A DNA stretch of 64,000 nt from Aphrophora alni (Eukaryota; Arthropoda; Insecta; Hemiptera; Aphrophoridae): NCBI GenBank assembly GCA_963513935.1, contig OY740768.1, forward strand, positions 17,844,590 to 17,908,589, given 5' to 3'. Made by a program: the position numbers and the translations under genes. Of the stretch, positions 34,658 through 46,019 are shown piece after piece. Numbering within the stretch: position 1 is the first letter of the stretch; every line of letters begins with the position of its first letter. The notes beneath the pieces are model-generated. The model was not told where the DNA came from and made no database searches. It saw only the letters and a program-made list of their open reading frames with translations.

Positions 34658-37261
34658 GGGTGTCCAAAAAGTATCAGAACGGCGTTATATTTTTGAACTA
34701 TTGCAGATTAAGCAATACAACTTAGAACATCAATACTATATCTTAAAACTAAGTTTTAGAAGCAACTATTACTTTTTCATCACTTTATAGGGACGGCATT
34801 CTGGGAGTAAGAAAAAAATCTTATCGTCGAATTTTACATCATATTAAAGGTATCTGTTAGGGGAATACAATCCCGCAAATCCAACCTCAAAACGTCTACG
34901 CTATACTAAATGGCGGCAGTTTAAAGTTTCAATGTTGGGCTTGTTGAAAATGGCTTAATTTTTTTTCTTGGTATAAAAGTTACATAAGTTTAACCCTGAC
35001 AATCCATATAAGATTACGGATGTAACATAACAGATAAATACAGAATTAAAAGTATTGAATTTTAAAGGCGTGACTAATTGAAGGTTTATTAATGGGAGAA
35101 ATTATGTCGAAATCGTTCGAGTTGAAATTTAATTCACATAAAACATCGACCCTATCGAAACGGAAAACGAGAGTTCAAACTAAAAAAAATCTTGTTCTTT
35201 GTTACCTGAAAGAAGTCGTTTCAAAAGAGATCTGTAATATAATACATAGTTTGTCGTTCATAATAGCTACAAAACAGCTTCTAAAATGTATACTCAGGTT
35301 CGCTTATAGTAGACACTGCAGTGAAATATGATGTACTAATTTTATAAAAGCGATAAAAACATGGCTTTCGCATGCCAAGATTAAAAACCCCCGTCAGGTG
35401 TATTACGATAAAACAGTAATATTACGGCATTGTTAACGACCACACATATTTTGTTAGACACGAGATTCCCTCTACGAATATCCCATCCTGCTATGTTACG
35501 GCTTCATTCTTTGCGACCAAGAGTGTAATGTGTAGATGGGCAATGTTCCGGAAGACTGGCTAAGCGCCCATCTGGCGGAGGACCCCTGCCGTTACAAGTC
35601 TTTTGTAATTCGCTTCTGTGCCGGACTATGATGCTAATTCGTGTAACATTCATTATGGTTAGGACCGCAATTAGTAATCTGAAATTTATGGAGATTAGTT
35701 TATTTACGTGTTTTAATTTCAATGAAAGATGATACAATAAACTATTTTATTGTTTTGAAACATATATTTGATACCGTATATTACCTGTTTTTGACCACCT
35801 TGTTACTTCGTTTGTCGTTTTTCTTCTACGCGTTTTGAGTATCGCTTAATTAGAGCTCGCTATTTTACACATTAAAAATTATTACACATTTTATGGAACA
35901 TTTTATACAAATACAATAACGATTCGTATTTTCAATGGGAATAAATAATAATCGTTACTGTATGTGAATCCATTTGTAACGTTGTAAATAACGACCTCTA
36001 ATTGAGTGATACTCGAAAATGGAATTACGTTCCCAAAACGCGTCAAAGAAGAAAATACGACAAAATAAGTCACACTACGGACAAATATAAATATTAAATA
36101 TATATTAACCTCCAATACATGTTCCAAAACTATATGAAAGTGACTTGAAAAACAAAAGACATGAAACCTAAAAAAAAAAAATTAAATTAAATGTTATAAA
36201 TAAATGAATTTACTTGTTAAGAAGAGGATAATTTTGAACAATTAAAAATACCAATAATGATCTAACTGTTATTAAAGATAAAGATACTGATCTCTAGTTA
36301 GTACATATTCGATGTTCAAAAAATCCTAAAACTGTTAAATAACTTTTAACAAATAACTGTACAAAAAAACGTTGGCCTACACCTATTAGTAAAATTGAAA
36401 TACTTTTATGTATACAGTCCATACTTGTAAGCACTGAAATGATCCCTAGAAACTAAAAGTCAACATTTTCAAATATAAACGTTATATTTGATTACAGGAT
36501 TTAATATTTTATTTTGGAATATTTTTAAAACCTTTATAAATTTATTCACCATTGAACCTTGGTTACAATACACATTAGATAAATCCAATTGAGTTTCATC
36601 TTTACTGGTTAGCACTCTCCTTATACTGTTTGCCTCTCCACTTCTCAATACACTTTATAGGCTACTGCTAATTAAAAAACTTCATTTTTATCATCAAACT
36701 ATATCAATTAAAATAGCACATACGATCACAATTTTAACATATATAAACCACTATGAAGTGAAAAACAAACTTGGGACGACATATATGACACGAATTGACA
36801 CAATATATGTCAAAATTGTGATTATATGCGTTATTCTTATTGTGTTTTAATTTAAATTGGAAAAATAGATTGTCAATTTTCGTGAACCATAGAAGAGACT
36901 TCATTATCGACTTTATTCTTTCAAAATGTTTAAAACTTTCAAAATATATTATATATTTAGTTTTGATTAAAGGGCTAAAGTCCACAATTTCAACAACTTT
37001 TGAGAGTAACTATTTCTTAAACGGTTGCCTATTTTATTTTTATAAGTACCAAACATAACATCATCTTGGGAAACGGTTTCATATGTAATATTTATAGATT
37101 TAATTTTTAAAATTTTAAAACTCCTTTGGGGAGTTCATTTTTGGACTTGTGGATTGGAGCTGTATAAAAAAAGATAAATCAATTTGACGTGTAGCCAATT
37201 TTTTTCATTTTCTATTATTTGTTCAAAGTCATTAAATTGTTCTGAGACTTTTTGGACACCC
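34658..37261. mobile_element. Possible 2.6-kb TIR-bounded unit
   Basis: GGGTGTCCAAAAAGTATCAG-AAC at 34658-34680 is matched in inverted orientation by 37239-37261 with one mismatch in 23. TATA-like bases flank both. The size would suit an autonomous DNA element, but no transposase is readable. The interior has ORF 35092-35331 (79 aa, ATG start, Lys/Ser-rich, unrecognised), a GC-richer patch at 35500-35650, and at 36007-36048 an M3-like CTCGAAAATGG...CCCAAAACGCG. The two ends could instead belong to separate fragments. Confidence 0.5.
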
Positions 37262-38945
37262 ACTATGTCTGATTCAACACATTTTATAAACGATTTATAT
37301 ACAAAAACATATAATTTTCTAGTCTATTTATTATATAGATAACTGAGTAAAATAGTTTGCCTTAGATGTTATTTCAGCCGATAATAAATGTATTTTTAAC
37401 TAAATCCATACCATTTAATTTCTCCGTCAATTCTCTTTTTCCCTGAGATTTAGCCTGAGCTCTTTATTGACTGCTAATGTTTGTTATTTTGTTAAAAATT
37501 TAGCAAAAAATACGACATAGAAAAATAGCTAGAAAATGAATTTATCATTTTTTAAATTTTGTTGTTAAGACTTAAAGAAAAAATAAGTTTAAACCGGTTT
37601 TTGTGAAAATCGTATATAAATTAAAACCTTTAGAAACGTCTCACACACACACAAGTATTAGGCCTACATGAACGCCAAAAAACATATACTTAGGACCGAG
37701 ATTGCTGGACTCGTCTATAAACCTTACAACAAACTTTTGCTAGGATAAAACTGAATGTTATAACCATTTATACAGATATTATTTGTGACGTGCGTGTCAG
37801 TAAAAGAGAAAGTATTTAAACTGATCATAACATAAAACTGAGAAACGTATGTTACACAATGTAACACTTGATAAATCTCGTACAATCTTAACCTTCATGA
37901 CGATCCTAGACAACAAATTTCAAAGCATGTTTATTTGAAATAATCCTCACTGTAAAGTTAAACAGAAAGAGATATAAAATCCTGCGTCTATAAACACGAG
38001 AGCTAACGAATGGTACAGAGATAAATTTTATAATACTTGTTTGCCATTCAGACTTTAATCCTGAAACGCGAGGTACGCATTGATTTTACTAAATATGCTA
38101 TCACAGACCGTAGGCGATATTATTCACGTAAAACAAGCCGGCCTTCTGTATTTTAATTTTATCTCAATGCGAGCTTCAAACGTGTTACGTTTATTTTGTT
38201 GGCGATTTAAAAAGAAATAGAAAATAAAGTATTGTTATCTTACGCATGACAGAAAAAAACGACAACTTATTACAGAGTGTATCAAAAATGATTAGTATTC
38301 GTTTAGTTTTGTGTATTTTTTTCTTTTTAAAATACTTTCTATGCAATAGATATAAGAGTCAACATTGTTTTATACACAAATTAAAATTGTTTAAAAAAAG
38401 GTTTCAAAAAGGCGTAATTAAAAAATTTGTCATGCGAAATATCTCAAAAACTGATGATTTTACAAATAGTAAGAAGGGCGCTTTTAATCCAATTTTAAAA
38501 GGGGTTTTAAGTTTTTTAAAAATTTTAATAGTAAAAATGTTTTTATATTATTTAATTTGCTTCTAAACTGGGGACGTGTCTGATAGCAGTTTAAAATTGT
38601 TAGAGCAAATCAAAGAGTATTTGTCATAATCTCTTCTTGAAATAAGTCAGTGTGTTAAGGGTTCAAAGAACATTATTATTTTCAGTTTATTTTAATTTAT
38701 CCATAAATTAATTATCTTTTACATATAGTTTGACACATTAATATAAGTCATAAACCTTCACATTTCATTTTTTTTAAATGCATTATTTAAGACGATGTTT
38801 ACTTTACGTTTTAACCAAACTCCAATAGTTAAAGTTTTGTGTACTTTTGCAATCAAATATATTTCATTTGATTTTTTAAGACTCTACACTGAAGATAAAT
38901 TTCTACACAATTTTTCTTCCATAATATTTTTATTATTAAAATGCG
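37262..38945. other. AT-rich non-coding stretch
   Basis: Holds a (CA)5 run at about 37644 and a plus ORF of 106 codons (38246-38566) dominated by F, K, L and I, which I treat as chance. Nothing recognised. Confidence 0.45.
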
Positions 38946-39010
38946 TTTCACTGAAGATGGCAACATTGTCTTTGAAACACGTTTGAATTAATAAACGTAT
39001 CATATCTGAG
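38946..39010 (+). repeat. Solitary M2-like half with CTGAAGA / GAAA module
   Basis: CTGAAGATGGCAACATTGTC then TTTGAAACACGTTTG, AATTAATAAACG and GAAACTGTGTTCAATTTAAT follow the same order as the M2 right arm. The CTGAAGA (38951-38957), a GGCA/TGTC hairpin and GAAA (38974-38977) are intact. No left arm is present. Confidence 0.6.
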
Positions 39011-40340
39011 AAACTGTGTTCAATTTAATTTTAATTTTACATCATCTCACAAATCAAAATAAGTAAATGAATTTGTACGTTAAACTTATATATGTAAATT
39101 TAATCATTTAAAAAAAATTGTTAATCCGATTTTTAGAAAATTGAAATTTTATGAACTCAGATGGGAGAACTCGGAGACTCCATAAGAGAAATTTCTGAAT
39201 TTTAAAGTAGATTTTTTTTTTACAAAATCATCACTTTGTTTAAAAAATTTAATAAGTTATATAAATATTTAAAAAAATACAATGAATATTTTTATCCCCC
39301 AACTACAAATTATTAAAGAAATTTACCTATAGTTTTAAATTACGTGAAATAATTTCATCAGAATTATTTAGGTTTGTTAACCTAAAAAGTTTACAAAAAT
39401 CCACCATTTCAAATAGTGATCAAATATACAGAAAGCTATTAAACACAACAAGATTGGATTTCTGGCAAAAATGGATTCTTCCTTGAGCTCGGTTGGATAT
39501 TTTTAAACTAATTGGTGACATGTTGCTAGCACTATAATTAATTAAGTCAGATGACGATGGGCTTACTGTGTTAATTTGCATGGTTCAAACATAGGTTAGT
39601 ACATTGACACGACATACGGCATATCCTGTATACTCCGGAAGTAAAGCGTCACGTGACAGGCATATTGTTCATCAATGTCAACTCGATTAATATTGTTAAT
39701 ATGATCCTCCTCACGCTCCACCGATGCCTTTGCTTTCCTTGATCGTTAAAGCTTTTCCATTTTCAGTTTATGGTTCACTTATTTCTAAAAAGATCATTCG
39801 ATTACACATAAAAGGTTTGATTTATAATTGCTTTGTATTGTCGATTGACCTGCTATAATATAATATATGAGTTGTATTTCACGTGTGACGGAATACGGAG
39901 GTAGTTTTAATGTAGAATTTCACAATCTTTGTCAAAGTATTATGTGTTAGATGGTTTATAATTATATACGTAAAATTGAAATATACATCAATATAAATGT
40001 ATATAGTGTCCAGAATAAAGTGAACTGGTTATTCATTTTAGAATTATATACATCAAAACGAACATAAAATGACAAATAACATGTAGTGGAATACCGCTTC
40101 ATTATCCGTCTATCCGCAATATTGTTCTTTACAAAAAAGCAATATAACTACAGAAGTAAATAGGCTATTTAGTTCAGATTTGCTGTAAGGATTTGTATGT
40201 TTCGTTTTATAACACGGAGACTTTATTTTTATAATTTTCAAAATGGCGACCGTTTACAATTTTTAACGTTGAAAAACTCGAAAACTGTTAATTTAAAAAA
40301 AAATTACGGGAGACAAAATATTTTTCTTTTTTAAGGATCA
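39011..40340. other. AT-rich non-coding stretch
   Basis: Apart from the E-box at 39648, 39590-39740 is somewhat GC-richer. ATATAGTGTCCAGAATAAAG at 40001-40020 looks like a decayed element end, and AAAATGGCGACCG lies at 40241. No gene. Confidence 0.45.
39648..39657. promoter_or_regulatory. Perfect CLEAR-type E-box
   Basis: GTCACGTGAC is a 10-bp palindrome identical to the consensus CLEAR element, bound by TFEB/MITF-family bHLH-Zip factors in animals. No gene start can be placed beside it, so function is unproven; a match by chance is possible. Confidence 0.3.
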
Positions 40341-40788
40341 ACAAAATTGTTTTAGATATTTTTTTTCTGTAGGTTAATTGATAACTGAATTATCGACAAA
40401 AAAATAAACACATGATTGTTTGGTAATTGTTTACAATACTTAAAATTAGCTTAATATGAAAACAATTTGAATTTTGATAATTTTTATTTATAGAAACAAA
40501 GGGGAAAAATACTATTACTATTTAGTTTTAGATCGTACAACTGTTATTTGTGCCACAATGTACCTTATCGGCCATATCTTCATTTATTAGCGATCAAATA
40601 TAAAGTAAACCTGACAATTTATTTGCTTAATAGATAATAGTAATATATTTATTTTGGTTTCTATGGATAAAAATGATTATCATTCAATTGCTGTTGAATT
40701 ACCAAGAAATTTGGTTTATAATTAATGGTCGATAGTCGATAACTCAGTTATCTATTGACTTGCAGAAAGAAAAAAACATTAATTTTGT
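40341..40788. repeat. Inverted repeat pair (about 55-bp arms)
   Basis: Left arm 40341-40397 (ACAAAATT...TTTTTTTCTGTAGG, TTAATTGATAACTGAATTAT-CGAC) pairs with 40735-40788 at about 80 percent by eye, with small gaps. The enclosed 340 bases are AT-rich. ACATACCCTGTA at 40839-40850 may be the outer right end of the same element. Confidence 0.75.
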
Positions 40789-40905
40789 CAATGTTTTTGA
40801 TGTGACAAATAAGTTTCTCAAATTTTGGAACGTTTAGGACATACCCTGTATTAATCATTATTTAACTTATGATTTATTCCAACTTTAATTTAGTTTAAGG
40901 AGAGA

Positions 40906-40961
40906 GGGAGGGAGGGAGGGAGGGAGGGAGGGAGGGAGTGAGTGAGAGAGAGAGAGAGAAA
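40906..40961 (+). repeat. (GGGA)8 / (GA)n purine tract
   Basis: Eight GGG runs at exact 4-bp spacing from 40906 to 40936, followed by GTGAGTGA and a GA run. The G-rich strand meets the standard G-quadruplex pattern; the whole tract is homopurine. Confidence 0.95.
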
Positions 40962-41582
40962 AGAATACTTGATTTAATTTTTAAATTATATTTAGACACT
41001 TAAGTTAAGAAAAAAATTAAGAAAAAGTGAAAACTTACGACTAAATGGGAATTATGACGTCACTTTTTCACTTGTTATTTCCTTTGCTAATTGTGTGTTG
41101 GAAAATATTACTGAAAATTTATCCGAAAAAAAAAGTATTTACTATTTTTTATACCGATAAAAGATATAGTAAAATCAAAGTTGTTAAAATGCATTAATAA
41201 GCTAAATTTTAGAATTTTGAATAGCTATTGTTTAAATTTTATGACGGAAATCACTGGTTAGCAAAGGTCTCACTACGATTGGATACGATAAGACGGTGTG
41301 CTTTAAAAGGTAGAATATAAATATGTTCATTTTGTTATGCATATACGTCAAACATCCTCTGAATGTTTAGACTAAAGTAAGATGCTTTACTCTAAACATC
41401 TTGGAACAATCAATACTTTCGAGGTTTCTTGCGGTACAACCTGTCTTGCGGACAGTCTGTGGTGAAGATCGTGGATTAGGGACCCGGTTAATACCTTGTC
41501 TTTTTCTTTTGGTCATGAAGGTTTCCCAAACTTATTTTTTTAAGAACGTAAAATATGGACAGTAAAACATAATAAAAAATAT

Positions 41583-42229
41583 ACAGGGTGTTAGAAAAGT
41601 AAGAATACTGTTTAATATTTCGACGAAACTCTGAGCTAAGAAAAGTCATAAGTTTTGGATCATCCTGTAAACGGAAAATTAATTGCATAACTTTTATTAA
41701 TGTATGTCCTAAAACTTTCAATTTATATTTGTTTGGTTATTGAAAGTCGTTAAAATTTATAATATGCCTATTTGATAATAAAAAGTAAACTAAATTAACA
41801 TTTGGTTCTAGTAATTTCTGTAATTAAGAAATATATAGGGTTACTATTTTAATTTTTAGAACACCCTATATCGGATGTATAATTTCCAACACATCTTGAC
41901 GTACTTTACATCACAATAACCAAATAATAAATTATTATTTGGACAGACTTGTTAAGAACGTTTAGTTTGGTGTTTACAAAATTGCGAGTTTTAAAACGCC
42001 ACAAATCGGTTGTTATTAAAAATTTCTTTTAAGAATCTTAAATTGATCTATTATATTACGTAAAAATATAATAGCATTACTTTAAACAATTTGAGGAAAT
42101 TCTTGTTTTTTAAACTTTAGTACTATCTTGTAGATAGAGCTTTAAAATGAGAGGTCGAACATCTTTCTATCTAAAGCAGTACTTGAAATATTAAGTCGTA
42201 TCCGCACTTTTATAACACCCTGTATATAA
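41583..42229. mobile_element. TIR element family M5, full copy
   Basis: TACAGGGTGTTAGAAAAGTA and TTTAATATTTC at the left are mirrored by GAAATATTAAG and CACTTTTATAACACCCTGTA at the right (arms about 42 bp). Both ends sit in TATA. An internal AGAACACCCTATAT near 41865 resembles another terminus, so this may be two nested elements. There is no transposase. A degraded copy lies at 33781. Confidence 0.85.
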
Positions 42230-43290
42230 TGTATAGGAAATTAGTGAATAGAAGATTCGGCGTAGAGATAGATCGAGTTTTTAATGTCATCACTTTATTA
42301 CTAAGAACTGCAAATACTGTCAAAATCGATCTTTGTAGCCAGAAAATAATAACTAAAATTCAGATTATATACCACAATGATTTTTTTCAAAAAACAAAAC
42401 AACAACAACATAATATAACTACTTAAACAAACAAAGAAGAAACATGTTAAGGTTGAACTAGTTTAAACACAGCACACCCACGACACGAGCACACACGGAA
42501 CAGGACATATTGGAGTCAATGGACTCGTTTTAGCAAAGCATATTAACACAATAAGTAGTTCTCTATGGAATTCTTGTTGTATTGACTAATTAGTATCTTA
42601 TGTAATATGTATACGGGATATTGCACCAACTCCAGTTATAATAGTTAAGTTAAATGTTAACCGGAGTTTAAACATATTAACCGGTGTATTATGAATATTT
42701 TGGTTTCGAAAAAATCCGTTTTTCCGAATTGTTGCATTTGATGAGGAAGATTTTTCAGTATAACAATTTAAAAATAAATATATCTATTCGGTTTACTCAT
42801 TGTAGTAGCTACAGCTACCTCATTTTAAGGAATTTTTCTAATTACCATGCTAGTTAACTATGAAAATGAACTACTGGTTTGCTAAGGTTTTAATTCCATT
42901 TTATTGTATTCAATAATAAGGTATTGGGGATTTCTCTTGTGTCAGAACTAATTTCACTCAGCTAAAACCATAAGTAAAAATAAGGACTCTTATAATTTCT
43001 AGGGCGTGTCTGTCTATCTGGCAAGACGATAAAACATTTATTTCAAAATTTTAATTTATATTCATTGTATTTTCTTACGTATAGGAAAAATATAATTTTA
43101 AGAAAAAATGACTTGTATTAAGGGGCAAAACTATAAAGTTAAAAATATTATTTTTAGAAATATTATGCGCGGGGTATCAAATAAAACTACAAGTTTCGAT
43201 TAGAAATATATGTTTATTTGAGGAATGAATTAATATGTTGGGGTTAGGCCGCTTAAAAGACTTCGACTTAACAAAAATAACTGTTCCTAC
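42230..43290. other. AT-rich non-coding stretch
   Basis: Nothing recognised. A plus ORF at 42229-42426 is a chance frame. Confidence 0.5.
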
Positions 43291-43292
43291 AC

Positions 43293-43761
43293 CATGGGCG
43301 TCATCACCAGTTCATTATTGGGGGGGACATATGCCGGGGGTCTGGTGGTATGGATATTTTTTAAAATTAAACTTCTCAAATCCTTTTTATGCATTTATTT
43401 TAATATTTTGTCAGCAAATGAAGTACACTAAAACAATAAATCTAATTATTATAACTTTTTTAAGCTGAGCGGAGAAACAAACCTTCTGCGCAATGAGTCA
43501 GATCAGACTCAAGACGAGACGACGATACTCCACACCGACAAACTAACTACCAACATACTGGGCTTTATTGCATACAACTATTCAAAATTAATTCTATTTG
43601 CGTTTGTAACTGAAATGTAATGTTAAAAACCCTAGTAAAGACAAAGCCCCATGTTTACCTTTTAAGGTTATAAGTAAATCATTCGTTTTTAGCAAAAATA
43701 TTTTTACATCTCAAATATTGGGGGAGACCCGTCCCCCCGCCCCCCGGCGATGACGCCCATG
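43293..43761. mobile_element. Element with CATGGGCGTCATC ends and G-rich subterminal tracts
   Basis: CATGGGCGTCATC (43293-43305) is exactly mirrored by GATGACGCCCATG (43749-43761). Both ends are followed internally by G-tracts in the same relative position: TTGGGGGGGACA on the left, and CCCCCCGCCCCCCGGC read inversely on the right. CCTACAC and GTCCTACACG lie just outside the two ends. The interior is AT-rich with no transposase. Superfamily unclear. Confidence 0.75.
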
Positions 43762-43775
43762 TCCTACACGCCTAG

Positions 43776-45197
43776 TGGACTCTAAGAAGTGTGGTTTTAC
43801 CACACGCTCGACCCTAGTATTATTATTTCAGAATTATTACTTTAAAAATTACAAGACAATCTTTTTTAGAAACTATATTTATCATTTTTGCGTACGATAA
43901 TCAAAATTTTGTAAACAAAATTTCAATTGTATGAATTATTTCTGTTACTGGATAACCAAAGCGATTTTTAAAAAAATAGTTAATTTTTTTTTATCTACTA
44001 AATAACTTTGCACCGTCTAACTTAAAAAATACTGCGTAACAACTAAGTATATAGATAGATTTAATCTAAGAGGAAAATTACAACAATACGCTGATATCAA
44101 TTCACAAATTGTATTTAACTCCCACACTACCGTCAATACTATTTCTTTATGAAAATTGAACTTTTTATTAATATTTTTCTGTTACAAATAATAAACTGTT
44201 ATCTATTTAAATTATCCTGTGATTAATAAATAATTTCCTCCGGTCTCAAAAAATATAAATTTATGAAGTCAACCTAGGATTGCAGAAAACAAAGCAATTT
44301 GGGCCGAGATGGTTGTTTTACTCCCTCGACAGACAAGTTTCTACATTACAAGACTCAGCAATAACAAGACTTACCCCCCCCCCCCCCAAGAGCATCATGT
44401 CGGCGAACACCTGGAACACAAGTTCTATATTTACTCCAAATCTAACATTTAATCCAAGTACAACTTTATAATTAAACAGTTGTTACTTTGTACACTCTAC
44501 ACTCTACACGACAAACATCAAGAGTTTCTATTCTAGAAGGAATTCTTTGCATTTTAGTTTATCTTCAATTAAAATTGTTTAGATAGTTTGGAATTATCTT
44601 TAACAACGTAATTATAGTTATTGTAAAAATGCAGATTTATAATTATTTTTATAGTTTCATTTAACTGTAATTAAATTTTTTTATTTAATTAATATGAAGT
44701 GTATCACTGTACATATTGAAAATTAAAATTTATCATCACTAAAGTATTTTCCTTTAAATCAGTGTGTAATTTATGGAGAAATACATTTTTGCCCGCACCT
44801 TATGTATTTACAAAAATCGGTACACTAATTATTCCAAAAGAAAAACAAATATTTCTTACCCTAAACATTGTAAGACGATATTAATCAAATTTGTATGATT
44901 ATTAGTACCATAATAAATAGATAAAATAAAGAAGTCATTATAGTTTAAATTTATTAATATCCCTTTTTATAGAAAACCCAATTTGCTTAACCAAAATTCC
45001 CCACCCTCTCCTCCAAAAAGTGTTAGTGGACATTTTCAAATGCATATTTATCTTTTTTATTATATGATTCCATCAAATGGATTAATTTTTTTTTATTTAT
45101 ATTTGTTGTTTAAATTGTAGAATTTTCATTCTTATAACCAAAACTAAACTTGTAATCGATATTTTTTAAGCGATATGCCATAATTTGTGTATATTAA
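43776..45197. other. AT-rich non-coding stretch with C14
   Basis: A C14 homopolymer (44374-44387) lies in a slightly GC-richer patch (44280-44420). Otherwise nothing. Confidence 0.55.
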
Positions 45198-45378
45198 AAC
45201 TAATTCACAACGTTTCGAGAGTATAAATCAACTCCCATTATCTAGTTATAAGTAGAACATAAAAAAAAGAAAAGAAAAATACCAACATGGTTAATCACTT
45301 GATAACGAGAGTTGATTCTCACTCTAGAAACGTCGAGTATTAGTTTTTAAATACACAAATGATGACAAATGTCTGATC
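45198..45378. repeat. Inverted pair of the GATAACGAGA/GAAACG repeat
   Basis: The minus-strand copy at 45198-45252 (CTCTCGAAACGTTGTGAATT on the minus strand) faces a plus copy at 45296-45378 (ACTTGATAACGAGAGTTGAT, CTCTAGAAACGTCGAGTATT, AGTTTTTAAATACACAAATG). About 45 bases separate them. Together they form a palindromic unit like M2 and M3. Confidence 0.8.
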
Positions 45379-46019
45379 AGTAATAAACCATACATAATTA
45401 TAAAAAAACTTTAAAACTAAGCTCTTAATCGAACAAAACCGAGATATTAACATAGCATTAAAGTCATTACGTAAATCAAACCATTGGAAGAGTGTAAATT
45501 TAATAATTTTATGAATTACAGTTGTATAACTAAATTTACCTAATTGTTTTAGGATGATTTATTTTTCTTTTCATTAGAAGCCCAGTTGTGGTTTAGAACT
45601 AAAAATCCTATATTTCAACAATTTTTAAAAACCATGATCTCACAACTATTTGTATATTTTATAAAAATATTTAAAATGTAGTTATCTTTAAATTTGTTGT
45701 TTTATAAAGTTCCGTATTTAAAAGACGGTTTATAATTGTAAATTTAGAATTAGACTAACTTTTTAGGAGGGAAAATTTATCTATATACCACATGATAGCA
45801 TCAGTTTATAAATAAGTGTACCCTAATTCTTGTGCCAAAAGTAATAAAACTTTACCTTACTTACTAACACCCTGTACATAAGATATGCACAATAAATAAA
45901 AAATTGTATATTTAACGAAGCAATTCAAATCCGTGAATAATATCCAATTCCCATCAAGGAAATATATTTCTCGCTTTTACAAAGTACTTACAGACCACAC
46001 AAAGTAACAAATCTGTTAA
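45379..46019. other. AT-rich stretch with a solitary ACACCCTGTA end
   Basis: CTTACTAACACCCTGTACAT (45860-45879) looks like a lone TIR-element terminus without a visible partner. Nothing else. Confidence 0.45.

Noticed and set aside
38246..38566. 106-codon plus ORF
   Set aside because: Dominated by F, K, L and I with poly-T/poly-A encoded runs; no recognisable family; looks like a chance frame.
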